From positions 806,001-870,000 of the forward strand of contig PZJY01000009.1 in NCBI GenBank assembly GCA_031472005.1: 64,000 bases of DNA, written 5' to 3'. Below are positions 11,720 to 23,160 of this stretch, in pieces. Each line of letters begins with the position of its first letter. The stretch's first letter is position 1. A model generated the notes under the pieces. That model did not search any database and was not told the origin of the DNA. It was given only the letters and a program-made list of their open reading frames with translations. The translations under genes and the position numbers were made by a program. The DNA comes from Tetracladium setigerum (taxonomy: Eukaryota > Ascomycota > Leotiomycetes > Helotiales).

Positions 11720-14700
11720 TCATCGTGGTCGCTTTGCCGCCATACTATTATCATCATAATCCCAACTGTGATGACGCTTCAAACCGCCCTCGTAAACGCT
11801 AGCAACCGATTGTTGCCACATGCTAGGGCTCACGAAAGATGGCACCGGTGCACCTGAGTACTGTTGCGGTGCCATCGATTGCGACCCAGGCGGCAAGTTG
11901 ACGTGAGGAAGATGAGATTGAATCTCCGGCAAAGTGGGGAGTTCATGGGTTCCTGAAACGGCAAGTTTTAATGTTGGTTCAGTAGGGGCCGTTGTGGTCG
12001 GCGTACCAAAAGTGTTATTCCATTGACTAGAGAGGTTAGTAGGGTCGGCTAGAGATGTAGGAGTATTCTACTCACTCAAATATTTTAGAAGGATTCCATG
12101 CTGAAGGATCCATGCCAGCAGCTGTCATCGATTGCGGAGCTCGTTGCCCGGTGGCCATCATCACCAGAGACTGTACAGCAGGAGAGTCACCTTTCGTGTC
12201 CGTTACACCTCCGGCTGAGATGGGTGGGGAGATGGGGTGGCTTGTATAACTACTGACTTGGGGTGGTAGATTCTGCTGTGAAGCGTTTTGAATACTAGGC
12301 TGGCGGTACTGGTTATTGAGACGAGGAGGGGTTTGATTGACTGGTGCTCCGGGGCTCCCATACGGAAAGCTTGATTTTAAAACAAATGGCTTCCGAATAT
12401 CAGCTGAGAAGGCCTCTCGCAAGGCGTCGATTTGATGCTGCATGTCAGGCATCGGCCATGCGCTGGTACACCTTTCCAGAATTCTCATGTGTCTTGTGAA
12501 GTACTCGCGAGCATCACTGTTCAGGTCGGGATCTGGAGAAGTGAGTGCAACCTGGGAATGGTTTAGTAAATCGGAGAGAACGTGACTGAAATATACATAC
12601 GAGATGGAGAACTGTGCATGTCAAGATGCAGTAGATTGTGTAGTTGATGCCTCGCTGCATGCACAAGAGGCCCGTCATGCCAAATGTTTGCAAGATAGCT
12701 TCTTGTAGTCGGCACAAAAGCTTCGCTGAGGAGTAGCAGAGCATCATATGGTGTTTCCAAGAGCCATCAACTCCCGTTGGTTCCATAAACATGAGTTGCG
12801 GTCGATGGAGCATAATGACGCTCAAGTAGTAGTATGAGTGAAGATTGCCAATGAAGTGAGATGGAAGCCATGGAGGTGATCCGTCGGAAGGAAACGTGAT
12901 TTGAAGGTCGCCGGGAAGATCGCTCATCCATGCATCAAACGAGGGATTCAACGAAACGAACTCTGGATCGAGACCCCACTCCTTCTTCTTTCTAATTCGC
13001 GAGTAGACCATATTCATCCTCCTGACGGTACGAATCACCCTCGTAAAGTAGGCAAAGTTTCGTGTGGTGTGATACTCGGATTCCTCAAGACTGGCTGAGG
13101 GCCTGGGAATGCTCAAATCTAGAGAGTCCATTTCTACAGCTAGATCTGTTCGACCTATTGATTGTTAGCACCAAAATACAAAGAAAAACATGATGGAAAT
13201 TAGCAACACACCTTGCGGCGATCCAATCATCAATTCACACACAAAAATAGTTTGCCAGATCCTGTTCTTCGTAATGCAGTCGGCCAAATCTGATCCACAG
13301 GGCTTCCCGGCTTTGTGATCCTCGTAGTGTTCATCCAACCCCAGATCCTTTGCCATCTGGACACATTGGACCACAGTCATCCAAGACCGGAAGAAGTAAC
13401 CTCTCTTAGGCGCAGATTCCCGGGCTTTCAAAACAATCAAGAGGGCCTGGAGGGTGCTTAACCGAGGGACGTCCATGAATGAGTCGACATGTTCTACTAG
13501 TGTTAATGCCATTCCATGTTTGATAGTTCTAAACTTACTAGATGCAAGTGCGAGCCACTGATGGCCTTGCGCAGGCTCATCTGCCAACCGTCCCGCAATC
13601 GCAAAGATAGCCTCCAATATCAAGGGAGATATTGACTCCCGGTTGGTGTGCCACTGGTGGTAAAGAAGCGATTTATTGAGAACAGGAACATAGGGATGAA
13701 CGTTGCTGAAGTACATGTCGAAATAGTGCAGCACCGTCTCATCATCTGGCATTAACTCCGGAGGTATCCTCACTTTCAAGTCTGGTCCAGAGAGCGAGGG
13801 CGGAAGAACGTGCTTATACTCATCAACATCCTCAAAAGCTGGCTCTTCGACCAATGTCTTGTTTCTCATCTTATTATTCAGATAGGGAGCTGCCAAAAGT
13901 TAGACGTGTCTTCTCTCCCCAGGAGACAATCATACCGGAACCAGTCTCGTCCATTCTCAGCTCTCCAAGCAGATCTGCCAAATTCTGTTGCCCATACTGA
14001 TCCTGCTCATAATTTTCAGGTGACCCGGCTTGCTGATGAATCGATGGGGACTGGTAGACGCCTTGTTGAGAGTAGTGGTGATTCTGGTCAATGACACTGA
14101 CCGGGGTTTGTAGATTATTAGGATTGTAGTGCATATTAGTTTGGCTATGTGCCGAAGAAGGCTCTCCATAGTGTCCGTGTTGATATACTCCAACCCCATC
14201 GTTGTATCCGACTTGCTGCGTGTAAATTGGCGGGACGTTCTTATGCGACACCAATTGTTGCTGAATGGACATCTGGTGATGATACTCGTCGTCGCCGCTT
14301 CCACCACTCTCATACTCCCCCTTTTCTGGTTCGAAGCCTTGGCCATTTGGTGGAAATTCTCGATCGTAATTGACAGTGGGCGGAACACAATGAAGTTTCA
14401 GTCGGATGCACGCCGAACACGGCCATGTATTAGTTGTAGCCGCATCACACTTGATCTTTCTCCTTCGACATCCCTCACACGCTCGCATAACTATGCGCCG
14501 AATTAGCTATCCACTGCAATTCTGCGATCCAGGAAGGATGCATACCCTTTAAGCGTTTGTGACGATTGTGTTCATCAACAAAGACATAATCTAATTCTCA
14601 GTCAGATCATCGAAATGGCTTGCTTAGTTGGGTCTGACGAACTCTTTTGGTTCTCTCTCTGCCCAAAATTGGGAGGCGCAAATGCGAAACTCTGCATCAT

Positions 14701-14748
14701 TTGCGAACTTTGCGGTAGTAGCCTTCGCGCGCCGAGATCTCCAGCCAT
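11720..14748 (-). CDS. Zn(II)2Cys6 transcription factor with a fungal-specific regulatory domain
   Basis: Eight exons: 14748-14643, 14590-14546, 14490-13936, 13889-13539, 13493-13212, 13154-12601, 12551-12076 and 12026-11720. They give 891 residues with every junction in phase. The binuclear zinc cluster has cysteines at about 55, 58, 65, 75, 78 and 85, preceded by a basic segment (NRHKRLKVM). A Gln/Asn/Tyr-rich linker follows. The fungal_trans domain begins near DETVLHYFDMYFSNVHPYVP and includes GRLADEPAQ and RGYFFRSW. The C-terminus is Gln/Pro-rich and ends with the basic AAKRPR. The first exon is inferred; its donor (GTTCGT) is weak. The cluster and linker resemble broadly conserved regulators such as the CLR-1 or Tpc1 types, but I cannot name the orthologue. 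Confidence 0.86.
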
Positions 14749-15190
14749 TGTTTGCGAAGGTTGCGCGATTAAGTGCCTCCAGAATCCAAAAGTTTTGAGC
14801 CCTCGGATTTAAGGTCGCATTCCCCCACTTCAGTCCCTTGGACTCAGCCCACGATCCGTATGTTGAGTCTCAGCGCCTTGGACACAGGAGAGGCCGTCGA
14901 CGGCAGTGAAAGAAATGTAGCGAGCGTGGTAGATTGTGAGTCTGGTAAGAGTTCTTCTTGTTGTTGGTGAGAGATGGGGCGGCGGTGGGTGGGTTGATGA
15001 AGACGAAAGCAAGGTCCTGGCTGGGAAGTTTTAGCATGACGAACCACGAGATCTCATCAAACTAATAAGATTCAACGAGACAGGCTAGAGCAGCCGATAA
15101 GGCGATCATGGGCATACCTAGATTATCCTGGAGATGCCTATCTGTCCGCTCTCTGCACGGCTGGTCTCCGTTTGGAATAATAATGTGTAT

Positions 15191-15201
15191 GGGGGGGGGG
15201 G
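15191..15201. repeat. 11-G homopolymer
   Basis: An uninterrupted run of 11 G, followed by further G-rich sequence to about 15213. Its length is doubtful given the homopolymer errors elsewhere in this sequence. Confidence 0.9.
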
Positions 15202-15800
15202 TGGTGGAGGGGGTAATTGTTCCAGAATAAATCACCAAGAGGCGCGCCGCAAGTTGCAGGCACAAGGAGTAAGAGTAGTGGTAATAGTGGGCGAGGGAGC
15301 TAAGTGAAGAGGAAGACAGAGCTTATTACTTGCTACGCGCACAAGCGACAGGTGATTGCTTGCTTCTTCGATTCGAAATGGCAGCTTATGCAGCGGAGGC
15401 TCGGCGGATCAGGGCGATGGAGCAGATGGAGCAATAAAATAATAAATGATAAATAACGGCAGTCTAACAATCCTGTACTGTCCTTGTATTATTATCCAGT
15501 CCGGACGAGGCGAGACAAGGTACTGTAGCGACGGCAGTGTGGTCTAGGGTCTCTCAGACAATTTGGATTAGATGGGATCAACAAGCTGGGATGCCAGGAC
15601 CGCGGTTCAGGGCAGGAGAGAACAAGTAGTGACCCTGTTGATTTATGGTGATAGGGCAGTTTGAAGACGCAGGTGACATGCCCTCTGCAACAGCGGCTGG
15701 AACTGCAAATGCACGACGGGCCTCCTAGCTCGTCGTTTGACTTTGGATGTTGGCGCCAGTAGTATGAGAGAAGGGGAAGTAGTAGTGGAGGGGGCGAGAA

Positions 15801-15845
15801 GTAGAGTAGTGTAGTGCAGTAGTGTAGTGTAGTGTAGTGTAGTGG
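15801..15845. repeat. Degenerate GTAGT tandem repeat
   Basis: Repeated GTAGT units with GTAGA and GCAGT variants, a simple low-complexity tract. Confidence 0.85.
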
Positions 15846-16069
15846 TGGAGAAGAGTTAATGTGATTGAAAAGTCCGGACAGGACGCAGTAAGCGAGCGAG
15901 CAAGGGAGGATGATGTGAGGATGTCTCGATCGTGAGTGAGTCTGGGGAGGGTGTCAAAAATCCTTAGTGGAAACGCCTAGTCAGGAGCAAGGAACACCAC
16001 CAGCCTCCAGGACCTCAGACTTTCAGAAGTTCAGACTACCTCAGAGAGTTACCACTGTACTAGACTAGT

Positions 16070-16102
16070 GCCGTATTTCAGCCGTATTTCAGCCGTATTT
16101 CA
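16070..16102. repeat. Three perfect 11-bp tandem copies
   Basis: GCCGTATTTCA is repeated exactly three times head to tail, in non-coding DNA upstream of the Zn2Cys6 gene. Confidence 0.95.
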
Positions 16103-17610
16103 GATCTGAAAGTCGAGAGAGAGCAACGACATCGAATCATCCCTGTTCCAGGCTAGGTAGGAATGGGGACAGAACATTTTCTTTGCTGGCGGGAAACATT
16201 ACTCTTGACGATGGCAAGGTTTGTTGATTTCGCGCCCCTCTTTTTTTCTCCAAAATTTGAAGTTAAAATAATGTTAGACTTTGGAAAAATATAAAAAATA
16301 TTATTGCTTTCTCGCCCCCTTTGCCCCCCTGTTCACACCGCTTCCAACCCCCTGTGTCCTTTGTACGGAATCCGGATAGATGGATGGCGAGAATGGCTTT
16401 CACGTGTGAAGTAATCGTCTCTCCCTCCCACCAGATGCCGAGGAAGGACGAATGCGGAGAGCAAAGCAGCTTTCCGTTGCCTGCCCAGGTGCAACGTGGT
16501 AAAAGTAATAAACTGTACAGATTACCCATTGCTCAGAATCCTCGTGGCGGGGCTGGAAGAAGCAAATAATGAGATTACATTCTCCAACGGCGGTCTGGGA
16601 GATGATGTCAGTGCCTGTAGCCAATATCATCTCCCAATATTCTCGAACACTGCTTAATTTGTGGTTTATGGGAATTGCATTTCATGCGCAGTCAGGAGCT
16701 GATAACACACACACGCTTTGCTTGAAATCTTCTAGTCACTTTGACTTGTTCCTTTGGGACCGCCGCCGCCGCCGCCGTTTGGGAGTGGAGATGGCGAAGA
16801 GCTTGAAACGAACTGCCGAAGGGAAACTCTGCATCTTCTTCTGCAGATGTCGCGTCGCATTTGAACCTGGTCGTTTGGCGTCTCAAATAGCCTTGACTCT
16901 CGACACTTTAGGCGTCTGCCCTGTTTTGTGTTTGAAGATCTTCCAAGGAGGCTCAACTTTTACCCGAAAAGCGCCAAAAATCAAATGCCTTGAATCGTAC
17001 GGAGTCTTCAGCTGAAGCGGCGGCTTTGAGATATATTTTCTTGACGCAGATCTCCAACGCAGCGTGCGGCTCGAGTCGTCAACTTTTGCGCCATCGCAAG
17101 GCACAGCGTCGCCACGAGATGAGGACGGCGACTGCTGGGCGGCTGCCATTTGAGTTCATTGGGAAGGGGTTGGGTAGCGATCGTAAACTAAACAAAAAGA
17201 CGATCTTAAATCTGGAAGTTCCAGGGGTGGTAGTGGTAGACCCACCAAACGCCAACAGCCGGCAGTTTTCCGGTGTCACTCGAACTTCCTTCGTACTCGA
17301 GTCTTCGTCATTCTTTGGCGTCACTTGGTCGTTCTATTGACTATTCCTATCTAGGCAACAGTCTTACCTGGGTAATCTTCCAGAATATTTCTCGGGAGCG
17401 GGAGATTGGAGGTCTATGCAACACTCCTGATGACTTCCGATTTGGGCACGCGTGTCAATAGCATGGCACTGCCTTGTACAAGACCTAAGACATGGCCCGC
17501 GAAAACATGAAGTTTGGGCGCAGTCGTTGTCCAGTATACCAAAACCACGATGGCACGAAACGTTCTAATTTTCAACGGGAACGAAATACGAAAGGCAATC
17601 GGAGAGTTTG

Positions 17611-17624
17611 GTACAGTACAGTAC
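17611..17624. promoter_or_regulatory. Double TACAGTA element
   Basis: Two overlapping copies of the recurrent TACAGTA/TACTGTA heptamer. Function is unknown; see the finding on this element. Confidence 0.35.
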
Positions 17625-19128
17625 CTAGCCTGGTTTCACTATCACGACCCCTTCTACCGGGTAATTATTCTTGGCGTCCATATTAGGAGCCATGTCCGTT
17701 CGACAGAAGACTTTAAGATTTGTGCGGGAAGTGCGGACTGTGTCGGGCACCACTATCTTAAGGTGGGTTTCTCCAAGCTTCCGTAACGACGAAGGAATTT
17801 CTTGGTTGAATCGGAAGCATGTATGAGCTACAAGATATGAGAAGAGATCCGTCGAATAATCACCAAGGCAACTGACTACACGATTGCTGATTGATTATGA
17901 TGCAGGCGTAAGATTAACCTGGCTTTGGTCAAGTACAGTAGGTCTTTTGCAGGATCGCTGGATCCAGGAACAACATACGGATGTTACAGTAGACCCAAAG
18001 ATCATCCACCTCCTCCACTCGGGACATACACGCAAGCTTCTCCGCAGTTCATATGCACTTGTTTCTAGCTTGCGGATGTCACCATTGCAGTAGTGCCACG
18101 GAACATGCTCTTTCCTTCGTCGAAGCAGCTGAACTCAAAGACCCCTTTCGAGAAGCTTGCCTCAAGCGGTGTCAAAGCACCAAAGGACAATCAGCCATAC
18201 CATCAGTGACAGGACGATAGGTAGAGAGAGATGCAGAGATACGAGTAAAGCAAAACCTGAGATCGACGACCAAAGTGTATCAAACTAACAAGTGAGTTGT
18301 CGGAGTCTCCAATAATCAACCTTTTGCCTCAGAAGATAGTGCCCTTCGGCAGTTCAAGTTGAAGCTATCTTCGGATTCTCATCCTGAAGAGGTTTGGAAA
18401 GAGTTGGGTTGTGTAGTTGGGTCGCGATCAAAGCCAAGGTGATGTGCAGTAGCATCGCAACAGCGGGTAGATCCAACTCAACCTTATTTTCTCGGAGGAT
18501 GAGCAGGCTTGGGAGACACTTGCTCCGAAGGCAGAGAGCGGAGAATAAACCAACGCCAAAGCAAAGTAAGACTACTTCAACAAACTTTTACGGAAGAGAA
18601 TATCGTTGTAAAGATCGCTGCTTTTCAAACAGATCTCATCTCACATCTTGCCGACGAAGTTGCATGACAACGAGCGCCAAGTGCGTAGGCTTTCACGCGA
18701 GTAGCTAGCTACAGTACATGAAAGACACGAGCTCGGTACATGCCATATTTAGATCCAAGATAGCAAAAAGTTCGGAAATACTTTCGCCATTCCACACAAT
18801 CTTCTCGTAGATGTTATTCTGGAGGCGAATTGTTCACGCACGAGCAATGGAAGTTGACAACCAGCCCAAAAGAAATCGATGCCAAGAGAATATATCTGCT
18901 GACTAATATGCCCTTCTCATTGGCCGATCTCGGTGGTGAGGCGACAAAACATTTTGATGTGATATTGCGCCCCTCCCTGATCAACGACAACATCAATGGT
19001 CCACCACACTCTAACATTCTCAAAAAGAACGCCCTCTGAAAACATTTTGAAACTGTCAGTCTGACGAAGTTGTCGCATTCTTTTCAAACCAAAGCCATTA
19101 CATCCATTGCCCTCGAGCTACCCTCATC

Positions 19129-19900
19129 ATGGAGTTGGACAATGCAAACCCAACGATACTGAACGTGTCAGAGCTTCCTTCAAACAGACAGCGCCGCAGA
19201 GAAAACAGCGATGGGCCCAAAAAGCAGGGCGTACAAGAGATTCTATTGGCAAGACCAAGTTACGCTCTGGACCCATTCTATCTGTCAGATTTCTCGGACG
19301 GCGATTCTTCAGATGCAGACTCCGATGATTCAACACTGGAACCAATTGACGAGCAAGAGATATATGGTAAGCCACATTCCTTCGGTCGCGACCGTTTCCG
19401 TCCGTAGTATAGCCTTGTTTGGCGGAAAGACGTTTCTGTGAAGCATCAAGTTCTGTCTATTCCCTTGTCCACAATCAAAAGGTCATTTCCCAGTTTGTCC
19501 ATATGCTAATACTCTCTCTATAGACCTTATTGCTCCAATATCAGACCCTGAGCACCCTTTATCCCTGGCCTCACTAGGTGTCGTCAAGCTACAAGATGTC
19601 CACCTCATTTCCCCACCAGATCTCACAAACCCAGCGGCTCTGTCCCGTGTCCTAGTTGAGCTCACACCAACCGTTACGCATTGTTCGCTAGCAACAGTTA
19701 TTGGCCTTGGCGTCCGCGTACGTCTGGAACAAGCATTGCCTCCCAGCTATCGAGTTGAAGTTAAAATCAAGGAGGGAACACACAGTCAAGCAGACGAGGT
19801 GAACAAGCAGCTGGCAGATAAAGAGCGTGTTGCTGCTGCCCTCGAGAATGCCAATTTGATGGGTATCTTACGGAAGATGATGAAGCCCTGTTTAGAATGA
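19129..19900 (+). CDS. CIA2: Cytosolic Fe-S cluster assembly protein CIA2 (MIP18/CIAO2 family)
   Basis: Part of the CIA targeting complex with Cia1 and Met18, which delivers 4Fe-4S clusters to cytosolic and nuclear apoproteins. Exons 19129-19366 and 19524-19900 encode 204 residues. An acidic, Asp/Ser-rich N-terminal region leads into the MIP18 domain. That domain opens with EIYDLIAPISDPEHPLSL, has THCSLATVIGLGVRVRL with the conserved reactive Cys at residue 133, and ends with VNKQLADKERVAAALEN. Length and motif order fit the family. The start ATG follows the only open stretch in frame and gives a normal N-terminus. The gene stands alone between two long gene-poor intervals. Confidence 0.95.
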
Positions 19901-22900
19901 TCAGCTGATCAAGGCACAAGCATGTGTATGAAATCTTCAAATAATAGATATCGCCGGAAAGGGCAATTAAGCAGCTCACAGCTCCATGAAGCTAGCGGAT
20001 TTTAGCCACTTTGCCCTTTTCGCTGGTGCATGTCGTGCAATTTCTACAGGTCATCCTTTCCCTTCAAAAGCCGGTCTTCGCAGGGCAGGTTCCGTGCCAG
20101 CCATGTTCCCCAATCCTTGTTTCTCCCCCAGATGTTGAACAAATCAAGGTTGAATTGCGATTATACCCCGGACAGTAACCCCCACCCAACTCCAAGATGA
20201 AGAATATTGTGGTTGCACAGAAGCATATTTTCCCGGCCCATTTAATTGTGCCTGTCAAGCCCACTCGTCTCCAAACTTGCGAGGAAACGATTGTCCAACA
20301 TGGATCGCCATCCTTGCTTCACATCAAGAATGCCACTCGGTGGAATTCCGGTGACTTTTGACAAAGCAATCTGGGCAATATGAATGGAAGGAAGAATGTT
20401 TTCTTCGGAGCTTTATTGAGTTGAATGTATGTTATGCATTTGTACCTCCGTACAATGCTAAACCGCTCTCCTCGTAACTCTGGGATTGCTTCTGCTTGTG
20501 TACGAGGAATTTTGCCAGTTCTTCCCAATTAGTGATTATCAAAGAACATGATTGTCCTAGAACAGAAGATGAATAACGCAATCCAATCTCCAAATATCGA
20601 AAACCTTCTTTCGAAACTATCGATCCAATAAAATTGGCAACGTGGACGGGAACCGTTTAACGCTCAGAACGTTTTCTCATACCGATATCACCACGTTTTA
20701 TACGCTGGTATCGCAGGGATTACTCAACTTAATGTGGAGTGCCGCGTGCGGGTGCAATGGTTAGGTGCATGCCAGGTTCGAGCCAAGGGGGGTTGCCATC
20801 TCGATTCTTCTCGATTGACTACTTTTCTAAAGTCCGAAATAATCATTCAGTCGGATTTTCAGGGGTAAGAAAAAAGAGCCCATACTGTACTGTACCTTCG
20901 TACTCCATTTTGGGCAAATTTTGGGTCAAGCCAAAAGTCTGGGCACGCTCATGAAGCCATCGGAAGGCCCCGGACACAGTTCTTCCTAAATCAGTCTTGT
21001 CCTTGAAACAAGAAGCTGCTTCTTATCAGATCAATAAGCGTTTCAAATGCTGACAGCTGATCTTCATCATTCTCCATTTTCCTCCCCAATAATCTTGATT
21101 GTTCCATCCTCCTCGCTCGGCGGTATTATTTTATTCTTTCTTGACTCGAGTACGGGGCTTGCGAGTTCAGCTCATGAATTGAGTTTGTCCTGACAAGTGA
21201 CAAGAATTCGACAGTTCGTTCTGTGGTTCACATAGCCAGCCCGCTCTTCAAAACACACGACTCTTCCTCCGCCGAACTTCTCCAGCATAAAATTAGGCAA
21301 CAGCTTTGTGTACCGTCGTCTATCCTTTCCTTTCGCCTCCTCCCACGAGGTCCATCCCATCCCATTCGCAGCTCCTCTTGCGCACTAAGGAATCCCACCG
21401 GCACCACCTATCTGTCTGCTCACTTCCTCTCCATTATTGGCTGCGAAGCACTCACAACACAATAGTGTTACATAAATTCGAGGAGTTAATGCCCATGATC
21501 GGCGATGCCGATTTTCCTCCTTGCCTTCTGGTCTTCTGCAGGACAAACTTGATCGTTTTTGGCTTTTGCTGCTACTGCCCGAAGATTTACCGACCACGGA
21601 CGGCCACGATGTCTATGCGACGCGCCCAATCATCATGCGTTCTGCGCCAATTTTTACGAGCCCTTTCGGCTGCGTGTAATTAAATTATTTACCTACCTTC
21701 TGCTTTGAATTGATGATGCAGATAAGTACATCATATAAGCCGGACATATTCAGATCAGGTGTTCAGGAAGAAGCTTGAAAGCGTACTCTCTTTTTCTTTT
21801 TCTCTTGAATAATGCCGTCTTCGTACTCGGCGTAAATGTATTCGAGTGAGTGATGTGACATCAGATCAAGAAATCTCAATCACTTTTTCCTGCATTTACA
21901 GTAGCACATCTTCCGACCCAAGAACCATTAAAAGTCAAGAAATATGGACTTTAGGCTACTTGGAACATCCGGCGGGTAGAAAAGGATATCTCGGTAAGGA
22001 TCATTAGGAAAGTGAGAGGGTGAATGTCTGTAGATACTGCATGCGAAGCTACACCACAGTATGTACTCGTTGTCGACGCTTACTTAGCATACAAGTGCGA
22101 TCGTAGATTCTCGATCCTAGATTTCCAAAGCATGAGTATGAAACCGAAACTGCGTCCATATGGGAAAGTCAAAAAATTATTCCTGGGAGTCCAAAAATAC
22201 ACTGTTGAAACAAAAAGGTTTATTTTGGGCTCTATATCAAAATGTTTATATATCATCAACAACAATATATTAGAATAATGAGCATGGAAACTCGTGTTTC
22301 GCTAGGACGAACCGTGGACCTTCGACCTAGATAATTTACCCATTTCTACTAAGCTCCATCTCATACCCTCTTTGTTCCAATTTCCTAACGTCCCCAAACC
22401 TTTTTCACACTGTAACTCTTAGGAAAATACCGCACTGTTCCGCTCCCTTTCAAACACTAGCAGACAAAGGAAGCAAGCCAAGCCCTGTACAATCTGTAGC
22501 CAGGGCACCACATTACACATCAGGACTCGCTTATCTCTGTATGTACGGTATATACGTGCGGTAGCTACCTACCTACATACATTATTGTGTTCTCGGAAAC
22601 ATCGGACGTCTCCTACAGCTAGTCTATGAAGGACGGAGTATATGCGCTCTCACTATTTTCCCTGGGATCGTCGACTTTGGAGACCCGCGAAGTTGGAGCT
22701 GGGGCGAGTGGGAAATGGACGACCGGGAAATGATTGCTAATTAATGTAGGTACTGGGAAGATGGTGTTGGAGAGGTGTGTTGAATAGAATATGTACTCTA
22801 GTAGAATTGGGAAGATTTTCGGTCGATTGGCGTTTGTGGCAGATAGCGAATAATAATGGTGGTTGGGGATGAATTAACCCTTTTCCGTTCCCTGTTTCTA

Positions 22901-23160
22901 CTACCGAGAAGAAGTTTGCTCTGCGGCTTGGAGAAACCCAAAAGATAGAATCACTTGAGTTAGTATGTGTTGAAAAGACGGATGATGCCACAAGAAACAA
23001 GAGATTGCAAACCAGAGTCTTGTTTCGCCTTGTAATGAGGTATATATTTCTACACAAGCATACGCATCCCTCTCGTGCGCCAGTTTCCGGACATCTTCAA
23101 TCAACGAAAATGACATGCCATACCAACTCCGTCGCAGATTTCTCAACCCCTCACGCCTTT
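19901..23160. other. Gene-poor 3.3-kb interval
   Basis: Between the CIA2 and SNU114 stop codons. Short open frames show no domain or splice continuity. A doubled TACTGTA element lies at 20883-20895 and a TACAGTA at 21897-21903. No RNA gene could be supported. Confidence 0.45.
20883..20895. promoter_or_regulatory. Double TACTGTA element
   Basis: Overlapping TACTGTA copies on the + strand, the same heptamer as at 17611 but in the opposite orientation. Confidence 0.35.

Larger units (their letters stand above)
14749..19128. other. Gene-poor 4.4-kb interval
   Basis: Contains the upstream region of the Zn2Cys6 gene, an 11-G run, GTAGT-type and 11-bp tandem repeats, and several TACTGTA/TACAGTA elements (15521, 17611-17624, 17934, 18710). 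Short open frames occur on both strands. None shows a known domain, convincing splice structure or frame continuity, so I call no protein gene here. Confidence 0.45.

Noticed and set aside
3248..14748. A secondary-metabolite cluster (transporter, methyltransferase, amidase, Zn2Cys6 factor)
   Set aside because: No polyketide, peptide or terpene core enzyme is present, and the genes are interspersed with unrelated metabolic ones.
20765..20795. GGTTCGAGCC, like a tRNA B box
   Set aside because: No pairing T-arm and no A box or acceptor stem at the right spacing.
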